Below are positions 28,262 to 36,100 of a stretch of DNA of 64,000 nucleotides, in pieces. The notes beneath the pieces were generated by a model. It saw only the letters and a program-made list of their open reading frames with translations, was not told where the DNA came from and did no database searches. Each line of letters opens with the position of its first letter. Positions within the stretch are counted from its first letter, which is position 1. A program made the translations under genes and the position numbers. The stretch spans positions 186,001 to 250,000 of the forward strand of contig NZ_VWVU01000002.1 of the NCBI RefSeq assembly GCF_008638365.1, in the 5' to 3' direction. The DNA comes from Nocardiopsis quinghaiensis (lineage in GTDB: Bacteria > Actinomycetota > Actinomycetes > Streptosporangiales > Streptosporangiaceae).

Positions 28262-29631
28262 CTTGTCGCTTTCCTGCCTGGTTCCGTGTCCGGGACGCCT
28301 GCGGTGCCCGGAGCCTCGGGGGCGCACGGGGCGTCGGGAGTGTCGGGGACCGTGCCGCCGGGGAGGCCGAGCTCCCGGGCGACGAGTCGGGTCATCCGCG
28401 CGCCGCTGGCCTCCCATGTGAACCGGGACGCCCACGCGCGGCAGGCGCGCCGGACCTCCCGGGCCCGCCGCGGGTCGGAGAGCTCCTTGAGGGCCCGGGC
28501 GACGACGTCGGCGAGGTTCTCGCCGTCGCGCACCAGCCACCCGGTCTCACCGTCGCGGACCGAATCGCGAAGTCCGTCCACATCGTAGGCCACGGTGGGC
28601 ACGCCGAGGCGGGCCGCCTCGATGACGGTCAGCCCCCAGCCCTCGAACTCCGAGGCGGTGACGTGGAGGTGGCAGGAGGCCAGGACGCCGTTCTTGTCCT
28701 CCTCCGGCAGGAAGCCGTGCAGGACGACGCGGTCGCCGGTGCCGTCGCGCTCGGTCCGCTCGGCCAACGGGGCGCCCTCGGGGCCCCGGCCGATGATGTG
28801 CACCCTCAGGCCGGGGTGGTCGTCGCGGAGCTGGCGGGCGAGGTCGGCCACCTGGGAGACGCGCTTCTGGACCACCAGGCGGCCCAGGCTCACCACCGCC
28901 GGGAAGGGAGTGCGCGCCGACGGCTCGGAGGCGTCGCCGAGGGTCTGGGAGAGCCCCGGGAGTCCGCCGTTGTGGACGATCTCGATGGGCGCGCGCCAGC
29001 CGAGTCTGTCGCGCATGGCCCGGCGGGAGGACTCCGAGACGGTGACGGTGGTGCAGCCGCGGTAGACGCGCGAGGCCACGGAGGACTCGATGAACCGGCC
29101 CAGCCAGGCCATCGGCGGCGAGAAGTAGGCGTCGAACTGCAGGTCGTGGACGTGGTGGACGACGCTGACCACCCTGGTGCGGCGACGCAGCACGAGCCGG
29201 GAGAGGAAGGGGACGCCGTTCATGCAGTCGAAGGCGAGCTGGTACTCGCGGCGCCACAGGGTCAGCCACGCCATGACGCGCGGGTAGACGGTGAACCTGC
29301 CGCCCATGCGGCGGATGACCACGCCGTCCCGGGTCTCCACGCGGGCCTGGTGGGGCTCGCGGCTGGTGAGGAAGGTGACGATGGCACCGCGTTCGGCCAG
29401 GTGGCGGCTGATCCGCCAGGCGTACTCCTCGGCTCCTCCCGCGGCGGACTGCCAGGGGTCGCGCCAGTTGATCATGACCAGGCGGACGCCGTCCAGGCGC
29501 GGCCCGGGATCGGTGCGGGTCTCCGGTTCGGCGCGCGCACCCGCGTCGGCCCCCGCCCTCGGGGAGGGGGCGACCGCGGGCAGGCCGGGCTCCGCGTCCT
29601 GGTGGACCCGGTGGACCTTCTGGAAGACCAC
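28258..29631 (-). CDS. GT4-family glycosyltransferase
   Basis: This 457-residue cytoplasmic enzyme has the two Rossmann halves of GT-B family 4. The N-terminal half has MINWRDPWQSAAGGAEEYAW and VVHHVHDLQFDAYFSPP; the C-terminal half has VVSLGRLVVQKRV, then SEFEGWGLTVIEAARLGVPTVAYDVDGL, containing the nucleotide-sugar binding E-x7-E motif. The sugar and acceptor are unknown. The start is GTG with AAGGAG five bases upstream. A Pro/Ala/Thr-rich C-terminal tail of about 30 residues is a lineage addition. It is the first gene of the GT4-AftD-DUF3068 operon, each pair overlapping by four bases. Confidence 0.88.
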   Translation of the reverse strand: MVFQKVHRVHQDAEPGLPAVAPSPRAGADAGARAEPETRTDPGPRLDGVRLVMINWRDPWQSAAGGAEEYAWRISRHLAERGAIVTFLTSREPHQARVETRDGVVIRRMGGRFTVYPRVMAWLTLWRREYQLAFDCMNGVPFLSRLVLRRRTRVVSVVHHVHDLQFDAYFSPPMAWLGRFIESSVASRVYRGCTTVTVSESSRRAMRDRLGWRAPIEIVHNGGLPGLSQTLGDASEPSARTPFPAVVSLGRLVVQKRVSQVADLARQLRDDHPGLRVHIIGRGPEGAPLAERTERDGTGDRVVLHGFLPEEDKNGVLASCHLHVTASEFEGWGLTVIEAARLGVPTVAYDVDGLRDSVRDGETGWLVRDGENLADVVARALKELSDPRRAREVRRACRAWASRFTWEASGARMTRLVARELGLPGGTVPDTPDAPCAPEAPGTAGVPDTEPGRKATR

Positions 29632-29816
29632 ACGCTCTCCTTCCGCGCGGTGTCCGGCCGAACGCGAACACGGACACCCTCGGCTTCATGGCGGACACGG
29701 ACAGCGACCTTCCGGGGGAAGGGTGGAGCGCACGCCGGACAGGCCCGTGGACCGGACGTCAGTGGTGGTGTGCGCCCCGGGGGCGGTGTCCGGGGCCGTG
29801 GGGGGGTCGCGGGGTG

Positions 29817-29843
29817 GGACGCCCCGCTGGGGGCGGGGCGTCC
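29817..29843 (-). terminator. Hairpin terminator after the DUF2613 gene
   Basis: GGACGCCCCGC and GCGGGGCGTCC form a perfect 11-bp stem with a 5-base loop, 24 bases after the DUF2613 stop. It separates the SGNH/membrane/DUF2613 operon from the GT4-AftD operon. Confidence 0.65.
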
Positions 29844-29866
29844 ACGGCCTCCGCCGTACGGAAGAC

Positions 29867-30007
29867 CTAGCGGTCGCCGTAGTTGTAGAGGGTTTCGTTC
29901 ACCGGCTCCGCGGTGGCGGTCGAGTCCGTGGCGAGGCTGGTGGCCACGAAGGTGGCACCTCCCGCCAGGGCCGCGCCGATGACGCAGGCGGCGATTACCT
30001 TGATCAC
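29867..30007 (-). CDS. Small DUF2613-type membrane/secreted peptide
   Basis: This 46-residue protein starts at GTG 30007 with MIKVIAACVIGAALAGGATF, a signal or anchor helix, and ends ETLYNYGDR. The layout and the C-terminal YGDR match DUF2613. In M. tuberculosis the DUF2613 protein Rv0236A is encoded next to aftD (Rv0236c), and here it lies one gene from the AftD homologue. GTG overlaps the preceding gene stop (GTGA), so it is coupled to it. AAGGAG lies nine bases upstream. Too short for most automated calls, but the conservation of context makes it convincing. Function unknown; it may assist the glycosyltransferase complex. Confidence 0.8.
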   Translation of the reverse strand: MIKVIAACVIGAALAGGATFVATSLATDSTATAEPVNETLYNYGDR

Positions 30008-31929
30008 TTGGGGATCTCCTTCCGCGCGCCCGGTCCCGCGCTGGGTCCGAAGCGCTGGAAAACGAGACTAGAACCTGATCTAGCCATAGACCAGATGATT
30101 GCCCCAACTGTAACTAACCCCCCGGTAACTTCCAACCCCGGAATGACAGCTTTGTCGGGTCTTACATGCTGTTCCGGAACCCGCAGGAGAACCATGTCCG
30201 GTCCTTCCACCACCACGGCCAAGCCCTCCGACTCTGACCAGAACTGGTTATCGACCGGCGCGGAGACCACCACGTGGCGCACGCCCAAGGCACCCAGTGC
30301 CCCGGCGTCCAGCCGCTCGGGCATGCCGGTCCGGGGATCCGGTTCGAGCACCCGGGCGACCCGGTCCGCCCGTGCGTCCTCACCGGCCACCACGACGGAT
30401 CCGCCGCCCGGGGTACCGACCACCAGGTCGTCGTTCCACAGGGTGCGCCGGTCGAAGAGCTTGGTCGCCGGATCCAGCACGACCACGGGCCGACCGGACC
30501 AGTCCGGGCCGCGGTAGGCGTTCCAGGGCAGCACCAGCACCGCGCCGGGCCGGTCGTCGGCGGCCACCGCCGCCTGCGCCGCCCGCCACTCCCCGGGATA
30601 GCGCACCGGGACCAGCCGTTCACCCGCGCCCCACAGCAACCCCGGAAGGACCACCACCGGCAGAAGTACCGCGAACACCGCTACTCCCACCCGCCACAGC
30701 ACACCGGTGCCGGCTCCCCTCGGGGCCCGGCCCCCGGTCAGCCACCGGACGAAGGCCCCCAGCCCCAGGGCCTGCACCAGTGCCAACGGCGCCACGTACA
30801 GCTGGCCGTCGCGCAGCGGCCCGAAGCCCGGCCAGAGGGCGATCAGCCAGGCCAACAGTTCACGCCCCGGCCCGGTGGCGCCCAGCAGGGCGAGCGCGAA
30901 CCCCATGAGGGCGGCCGCCGACAGGCCCGTGCCGAACCCCGGGCGGTTCCGGCACAGCCACCACACCCAGCCCGACAGCGCCACCAGGCACAGCACGAGC
31001 CGCACCGAGGCCGCCACCGGCTCGCCGTAGCCCGCCGGGACCGCGCCGGAGTTCCACACCCCGCCCAACAGCAGCAGGGAGCCGACCACCCCGAACGGGG
31101 TGTCCGAACGGGCCGCGAACGCCTCCGCCCCCGCCGGGTCGGTGTCCGCGCCGCTGGACAGGGACGGCAGCAGCCACGGAAGGGAGACCGCCGCCAGGGC
31201 CAGTGCGAACAGGCCCGCCCGCACCCACCAGCGCCCGCCACGGACGGCCTCCCCGGCACCCGTGCGGACCTCCCGGGCTCCGTCGGCCCCCAGCGCGACG
31301 GGACCGGCGGTGAGGGCGGTCAGCACCACCGACGAGAACCCGCCCACGGCAGCCGGTACGAGCGCGCGCACCAGGCCCGCGAAGCCCGCCACCGGTCGGG
31401 CCGCGGCCAACCGCGCGGCGGCCCCCACCACCCACGGCAGGCCCGCGTAGCCCAGCAGCACCGCCCACTGCCCCAGCAGCAGGCGTTCGGCCACGAACGG
31501 ATTCCACACATAGGCCAGCCCGGCGGCGGCCGACGCCAGCTGCCCCCCGACCGCCCCCGTGTGCGGGCCACCGGCCGGACCACGGCGGTACCACGCACGC
31601 GGCACCAGGCGCGCGGCACCGGCCCCGCCCACGGCGAACACCGCCAGCAGCGCGAGCGACTGCACGACGTCCCCGGGCAGGACGGAGGACAGCACCGCCA
31701 CCACGGCGTCGCTGGGGATCGCCCGGGGGAACCCGTCCGCGCCCCGCAGCACCGTGCCGAGCGACAGGTCGGGCACGAACACCATGTCGTAGCGGAGCAC
31801 GTACCCCGGCCCCAGCGCCGGGCCGAGCGCCAGCACCCCGGCGAACAGCCCCACCGCCCACGGCAGCAGCCGGGCCGTCCACCGGCCCGCGGCGCCGCCC
31901 CCGGCACCGTCCCCGTGCGCGGAGGCCAT
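30004..31929 (-). CDS. Large polytopic membrane protein of the envelope-glycan cluster
   Basis: This 641-residue protein begins MASAHGDGAGGG and has about 12 hydrophobic helices. It carries AYVWNPFVAERLLLGQW, a motif seen in GT-C-like proteins of actinobacterial glycan clusters, and a C-terminal extracytoplasmic domain with VLVLPWNAYRGPDW and LFDRRTLWNDDLVV. It could be a polyprenyl-linked sugar transferase or a flippase-like partner; the function is not assigned. The ATG at 31929 shares a base with the SGNH stop (TGATG). The last 55 or so codons (30004-30170) have anomalous codon use, including two AGA and one TTA, as if formerly intergenic DNA were read through. Confidence 0.75.
   Translation of the reverse strand: MASAHGDGAGGGAAGRWTARLLPWAVGLFAGVLALGPALGPGYVLRYDMVFVPDLSLGTVLRGADGFPRAIPSDAVVAVLSSVLPGDVVQSLALLAVFAVGGAGAARLVPRAWYRRGPAGGPHTGAVGGQLASAAAGLAYVWNPFVAERLLLGQWAVLLGYAGLPWVVGAAARLAAARPVAGFAGLVRALVPAAVGGFSSVVLTALTAGPVALGADGAREVRTGAGEAVRGGRWWVRAGLFALALAAVSLPWLLPSLSSGADTDPAGAEAFAARSDTPFGVVGSLLLLGGVWNSGAVPAGYGEPVAASVRLVLCLVALSGWVWWLCRNRPGFGTGLSAAALMGFALALLGATGPGRELLAWLIALWPGFGPLRDGQLYVAPLALVQALGLGAFVRWLTGGRAPRGAGTGVLWRVGVAVFAVLLPVVVLPGLLWGAGERLVPVRYPGEWRAAQAAVAADDRPGAVLVLPWNAYRGPDWSGRPVVVLDPATKLFDRRTLWNDDLVVGTPGGGSVVVAGEDARADRVARVLEPDPRTGMPERLDAGALGALGVRHVVVSAPVDNQFWSESEGLAVVVEGPDMVLLRVPEQHVRPDKAVIPGLEVTGGLVTVGAIIWSMARSGSSLVFQRFGPSAGPGARKEIPK
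30069..30082. promoter_or_regulatory. Degenerate TnnAACnnGTTnnA-type site (weak)
   Basis: TAGAACCTGATCTA fits the KstR-type pattern with one change (GAT for GTT). It lies in the anomalous tail of the membrane-protein gene, 62 bases before the DUF2613 start. It could mark an internal promoter. It is weaker than the two sites upstream of the SGNH gene and may be chance. Confidence 0.25.
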
Positions 31930-33707
31930 CAGTCCTCCGTGAGCAGGACGCTGTCGGAGTAGCCGCCCTCCACGTAGTCGCGGTAGGAGCGGACCACGAT
32001 CTCGTAGGAGCCGGACAGCGTCACCGACCAGCGCGGATCCTCCCCCACCGAGCCCAGCGTGCGCCATCCCCACCCGTCCTCGGGACCGTGCCCGTCACGC
32101 GGCTCGCAGCCGACGACCGGCTCCGGGGTACTGGGCACGGGAGACGGAGGATCCGGATCGGGCTCGGACCGGGGCCCGGGCGTGGGCTCCGGTCCGGGCC
32201 GGGGAGAACCGCCGCCACCCGCGGGCGGCTCGGTCCCGCTTCCGTCGGTCGGTTCACGCGTCGGGGACTCGCCGACCACCGTGTCCGCGGGCCGGCGCCG
32301 GTCGTCGGCCACCGAGCACTCCAGGACGCGCGCCCACACCTCGTAGTGGGAGGCCCCCTCCACCTCCTCCCACTCCACGGTGGCCCCGCCGTCGCCGACC
32401 CGCACCCAGGACGGCGCCGGGGGCGGATCGTCGTCCCACACCAACTGGAGGGGCTCGGACTCCGCGCCCCCGTCCCGGCCCTTGACCGGACGGATCACGA
32501 ACTCGTACCGGGCCCCGCTGAACAGCGCATCCACCAGCACGGACCGGCTGTCGCCGTCGCCCTCCACGTCTATGGGCAGCACGGAGGGCTCGTCCGGGTC
32601 GGGCGACACCCGGCGCTGCACCACCCGGTAGTCGGTCGCGCCCGGTACGGCCTCCCAGCTGAGCACCAGGCCGTCGCCGGACTCCTCCGCGACCGGCTCG
32701 GGAGCGGTCAGCGGCCCGACCGGCGGGTTCGGCAGCGGCCGCGGGTAGGTCCGGCCGACTCCCAGGGGGTCGGCGAGCGCGTCGGCGAAGGCCGCGGCGA
32801 TCTTCAGCTCACCGCGCGTGTTGGGACGCGCCTCGTCCCAGTTGTCACGGGCCGGGGCGTATCCGTCGGCGACCCGGGCGACCACCACGGGCGATTCGTC
32901 GGCGGTGAGCTGCTCGGCGAGGTCGACCACGCCCATGTTGAACCGGTCGATCTCGGCGTTGATCCGGTCGTCGTCCCCGGTGCCCTCCACCGGCGGCAGC
33001 TCCCCGAGGACGAACCGGGTCTCCCCCCGCACGACGCGCACCGTGGACACCGTCTCACCGATCCCCGCCAGTGCCCGGTCGGCGCCGTCCCCGGCCAGGA
33101 TGTCCTCGGTCCCGGCCAGGAGCAGCAGGTAGTGCGGGTCGTGCTCGGCCGCCACCCGCGCGGCGTCGGAGGCCAGTTCCCGGGCGGAGGCGCCCCAGCG
33201 GGCGGCGTGGTCGGTGTCGAAGCCGGGATCGGCGTAGTCCTGGTTCCCGGTCTCCTCCCCGTCCAGCCCGTACATGCCGTCGTGGGGACCGACGAAGTCG
33301 GCCTCCACCCCGGTCTCGCGCAGATGGGACCACAGGTGGTAACGCCAGGTGTAGTCGCCGCTGCTGCCCTGGGACAGGGAGTCGCCGACGACCATGACGC
33401 GCAGTTCGCCCCCGGGCGGACCGGGAACGGTGACGGGCTCGTCGGCGCGGTCACCGCCCGAGCCGTCCGTTCCACCCGAGCCGGTCTGGAGGAACAGCAG
33501 GGTCACGGCCATCGCCGCGAGCATGACGCCGAGCAGCCCGAGCGCTCCGGGTTCGAAGCGCGAGGAGCGGTGGCGCCACGGGACGAGGTCGCTCCAGGAC
33601 AGTTCCCGAAGGTGGAGCCGGATCCGCCGGTTCCAGCGGAAGGTCCCCTCGCCCGGGGGGTCCGGGACTTCCTCGTCGGGCTCACGCGGGTCCTGCACCG
33701 TGCCCAT
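31929..33707 (-). CDS. SGNH-hydrolase-like protein with degenerate active site and FN3-like domains
   Basis: This 592-residue type II membrane protein has a basic cytoplasmic N-terminus, one helix (residues 55-75), an SGNH/GDSL fold (about 100-310), two fibronectin-III-like domains and a Pro/Asp-rich linker. Block I is intact (VMVVGDSLSQG, nucleophile Ser). The block III Asn (normally GxND) is Glu in LLAGTEDIL, and the C-terminal D-x-x-H is D-E-A-R in NWDEARPN. Oxyanion Asn and catalytic His are thus both lost, so it may bind, not cleave, an acylated glycan. It heads the SGNH-membrane-DUF2613 operon, with two KstR-like palindromes just upstream. Confidence 0.82.
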   Translation of the reverse strand: MGTVQDPREPDEEVPDPPGEGTFRWNRRIRLHLRELSWSDLVPWRHRSSRFEPGALGLLGVMLAAMAVTLLFLQTGSGGTDGSGGDRADEPVTVPGPPGGELRVMVVGDSLSQGSSGDYTWRYHLWSHLRETGVEADFVGPHDGMYGLDGEETGNQDYADPGFDTDHAARWGASARELASDAARVAAEHDPHYLLLLAGTEDILAGDGADRALAGIGETVSTVRVVRGETRFVLGELPPVEGTGDDDRINAEIDRFNMGVVDLAEQLTADESPVVVARVADGYAPARDNWDEARPNTRGELKIAAAFADALADPLGVGRTYPRPLPNPPVGPLTAPEPVAEESGDGLVLSWEAVPGATDYRVVQRRVSPDPDEPSVLPIDVEGDGDSRSVLVDALFSGARYEFVIRPVKGRDGGAESEPLQLVWDDDPPPAPSWVRVGDGGATVEWEEVEGASHYEVWARVLECSVADDRRRPADTVVGESPTREPTDGSGTEPPAGGGGSPRPGPEPTPGPRSEPDPDPPSPVPSTPEPVVGCEPRDGHGPEDGWGWRTLGSVGEDPRWSVTLSGSYEIVVRSYRDYVEGGYSDSVLLTED

Positions 33708-33732
33708 CCCTCGCCGTCGGACCGTGTTTTTC

Positions 33733-33746
33733 CGGAACAGGTTCTA
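33733..33746. promoter_or_regulatory. TetR (KstR-type) operator candidate, proximal to SGNH gene
   Basis: CGGAACAGGTTCTA matches TnnAACnnGTTnnA at all fixed positions except the first. It ends 26 bases upstream of the SGNH start codon (minus strand), the position expected for an operator covering the transcription start. The inner GAAC-AG-GTTC is self-complementary in its arms. Confidence 0.45.
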
Positions 33747-33814
33747 TCCCTGCTCCAGCACCCCTGCTGACCATGACACCGACCAAGTAAGAGCAAGGAC
33801 TCGTCAGACCAGAC

Positions 33815-33828
33815 TAGAACTGGTTACA
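33815..33828. promoter_or_regulatory. TetR (KstR-type) operator candidate, distal
   Basis: TAGAACTGGTTACA fits TnnAACnnGTTnnA exactly. It lies 108 bases from the SGNH start and 134 bases from the divergent DMT transporter start, so it could control either gene. KstR controls lipid and sterol catabolism in mycobacteria; related TetR regulators share this pattern, so the cognate protein is unknown. Confidence 0.45.
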
Positions 33829-33961
33829 TGGAGGCCGTCAACCTTCCGACGATCCCGGCCGGGCAGGACCCCCCGACAACGACGTTAGCGGCCGCTCCCC
33901 CCGTCTCGGCTGCCCGGTGCGAAGCCGGTCGCGATCTCCCACAAGAAAGCAGGCCCGCCCC

Positions 33962-34897
33962 GTGACCGGACTCCTGGTGGCGCTGCTGTCCGCCGTGGTC
34001 TACACCGTCGGCCTGACCGTGGAACAGCGCGCACTGCACGGCTCCGAGCCGATCTCGATCAACCGGCCGCTCCACCTGGCACGGGTGCTGCTCACCAACC
34101 CCCGCTGGGTGTCCGGCTGCGCCTTCGCCGCCCTGGGCAGCGTCGGCCTGATCGTCTCGCTCGGCCTGGCCCCGGTGTCGGTGGTCCAGCCCGCCTTCGC
34201 CGCCGGAGTGGCCTGCGGCATCCTCGTCCTCACCCTCGTCCTGGGCGAACGCCTCACACGGGGCGAGTACGTGGCGCTCGGCGTCATGCCGGTCGCCCTC
34301 GGTCTGCTCAGCCTGTCCACCGCCGACGGCGCCGAGACCGGGACCACCGCCCACACCCCGCTGCTGGTCCTCGTCAGCCTCGCCACCGTGGCGGCCTGCC
34401 TGGCCGTCGTGGGCCTGGCCGGCGGCCGGGGGCGGTACGTGTCGGCCGCCGCGATGGGCATCGCCGCCGGTTTCGCCCAGGGCAGCGCGGGCCTCCAGGG
34501 CAAGGGGCTGGGCGGACTGCTGGCCGACCACGGCCTGTGGAACGCCATCGCCCCCGCGCTGCTGTCCCCCCACCCCTACCTGTACGCGGTCGGCTGGGCG
34601 GTGGGCATCGTCCTCTTCCAGACCTCGATGCAGCGCTCCCGCGCCTCCATCACCGCCCCGGTGGCCAACGTCGCGGGCAACGTGTTCATGGTCGTCATGG
34701 GCACGCTCCTGTTCGGCGAGCGGCTCCCCGAGGACCCGGCCATGCTGGGCCTGCGGATCGGCGGGTTCGCCCTGACCCTGGTGGTGGTCGTCCTGGTCCG
34801 CGGCAACGTGGCCCAGGCCGAGGCCGACACCAGCCGCAAGCGCGCGCGGGGCGCGGATCCCGCCCCCGTCGGCGGCACCCGCGCCGAAAAGCCCTGA
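33962..34897 (+). CDS. DMT-superfamily (EamA/NIPA-like) transporter
   Basis: This 311-residue inner-membrane protein has nine or ten helices in two EamA-like repeats. The first has LLVALLSAVVYTVGLTVEQRAL and GSVGLIVSLGLAPVSVVQP; the second has YAVGWAVGIVLFQTSMQRSRASITAPVANVAGNVF. The length and APVSVVQP motif fit actinobacterial DMT or NIPA-like permeases. The substrate is unknown. I chose GTG 33962, giving MTGLLVALLS, because the open frame upstream (from 33917) is basic and without a ribosome site. It is divergent from the SGNH operon and shares its control region. Confidence 0.8.
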   Translation: MTGLLVALLSAVVYTVGLTVEQRALHGSEPISINRPLHLARVLLTNPRWVSGCAFAALGSVGLIVSLGLAPVSVVQPAFAAGVACGILVLTLVLGERLTRGEYVALGVMPVALGLLSLSTADGAETGTTAHTPLLVLVSLATVAACLAVVGLAGGRGRYVSAAAMGIAAGFAQGSAGLQGKGLGGLLADHGLWNAIAPALLSPHPYLYAVGWAVGIVLFQTSMQRSRASITAPVANVAGNVFMVVMGTLLFGERLPEDPAMLGLRIGGFALTLVVVVLVRGNVAQAEADTSRKRARGADPAPVGGTRAEKP

Positions 34898-34960
34898 CGG
34901 CCCCCTCCGCCCGCCTCGGGCACGGGCCCCTTCAGCCGGCCGGTCGGCCTCGGCGCCTGC

Positions 34961-35476
34961 TCAGGCGGCCACCGACACGGCCTCGCGCAGACCGGGAGCG
35001 GCGACGTCGGCCCAGGCGCGCACGACGCTGTCGGGCGTGTCGGCCTCCTCCTCGGCCAGGATCAGGCCGGGCTCGGCCACCCAGGCGCCCAGGTCGGCCA
35101 GGAGGATGCGCAGGTCCTCCTCGATACCGCGGCTGTTGCGCAGGTCCTCCACCACGGCCAGCGGCACCGCGACCGTGTGTCCCAGCCCCAGCTCGGGCAG
35201 GCGGTCGAGGAAGACCTTGAGCAGACCGGTGTAGGTGCCGTGCACCTGCGGGGAGGCGACGAGCAGGACGTCGCTGCGGCTCAGCAGGCCCAGGGCGTCC
35301 TCGACGGCGGCGGAGGACTCCGCGAGCAGATCGGCGCCCAGTTCGGCGATGTCGATGACGTCGGGCTCGGAGTCGACGCCGACGCGGGAGGCCACCTCGG
35401 AGGCGGCGCGCAGCGCGGCGGTGTAGACGGAGGAACGGATCCGGGGTGCGGCGACGAGCACGGTGAAGCGGGTCAT
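34961..35476 (-). CDS. NAD(P)H-dependent FMN reductase-like flavoprotein
   Basis: This 171-residue protein has a flavodoxin-like fold: TRFTVLVAAPRIRSSVYTAAL at the N-terminus, LLSRSDVLLVASPQVHGTYTGLLKVFLDRLPELGL in the FMN-contact region, then a LAVVEDLRNSRGIEEDL segment. It matches the SsuE/MsuE group, which supplies reduced flavin to two-component monooxygenases, here without a partner gene. The ATG at 35476 has AGGAG nine bases upstream; an in-frame extension to 35554 is probably not translated. It is convergent with the DMT gene. Confidence 0.8.
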   Translation of the reverse strand: MTRFTVLVAAPRIRSSVYTAALRAASEVASRVGVDSEPDVIDIAELGADLLAESSAAVEDALGLLSRSDVLLVASPQVHGTYTGLLKVFLDRLPELGLGHTVAVPLAVVEDLRNSRGIEEDLRILLADLGAWVAEPGLILAEEEADTPDSVVRAWADVAAPGLREAVSVAA

Positions 35477-36100
35477 GCGAGAACTCCTGGGTTCGGTCAG
35501 AGCGAGCCGGGTTCGACCGGAGGAAACGTCGGGGGGCGGTGATCGGACTGACACCGGAGAGGACGTCGTTCCTCTTCCGACACGGGGAGCGGACCTCGTC
35601 GTCCGGGACTCGGTGTGTCGGGCCTGGCAGGGTTGCTCCTCGGGCCGAAGAAAGGCCCGGGTACCCAGAGGTGGGAGAGATGAGCGTCCGGTGTCTGCGT
35701 CAGGGCACGGAGCACGGGGGTACCCCCGTGGCGCGGGGCACGGCCCCGCAAGGCGCTAACTAGGACAGAGCGCGCTCGCCTGATGCCTCAGATCGACATG
35801 CAGGCGCTGGACAAGCAGCTCACCGGCGGACATGCCTCCATCATGCTGCGCCCCGGCCGCTATCGTCAATGCGTGCGCGCGCCCCTCCTCGGGGCGGTCG
35901 CGCCGCACACGGGGCGGTCCAGCCCTCGGACAACCGTCCCAGGGGTCGGGATTTTCCCAGCTCCACGGGGAAACGAGGGCCCGGGCGGGGGGAGGTTCCC
36001 CCCGCGCGAACGCCCCGCGCACATCTGTGTAATGTGCGACACACCCTTCCCGGCCGCCCCGCCCACCGTCCGCTCCCACGACACAGGAGAGAGCCCGAAC
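35477..36100. other. Long intergenic region upstream of nagA
   Basis: No gene is supported in these 624 bases. There is a perfect 18-base palindrome CACGGGGGTACCCCCGTG at 35713-35730, followed by a hairpin GCGGGGC/GCCCCGC at 35733-35749; the second could be a terminator. TGTAAT near 36027 is a -10-like element 70 bases before nagA. I looked for a DasR operator (TGGT-N4-ACCA) and did not find a convincing one. Confidence 0.4.

Noticed and set aside
23840..28588. A 1,582-codon plus-strand open frame opposite the AftD-like gene
   Set aside because: It is a composition artefact: long GC-rich genes leave antisense frames free of stops. The residue mix (Gly/Arg/Val/Pro/His-rich, no domain) is not protein-like, and the minus strand has clear domains and coupled starts.
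30069..30100. DasR-like TGGTCTA on the minus strand near 30090
   Set aside because: Only one arm of the dre pattern is present; it lies in coding sequence and no GlcNAc gene is near.
35500..35540. GGTTCGA sequence resembling a tRNA T loop
   Set aside because: No acceptor, D or anticodon arm can be folded around it.
35783..36100. In-frame extension upstream of nagA adding 106 residues
   Set aside because: It has no ribosome site, no conserved motif, and the ATG at 36101 has AGGAGAGA at good spacing and a family-like start.
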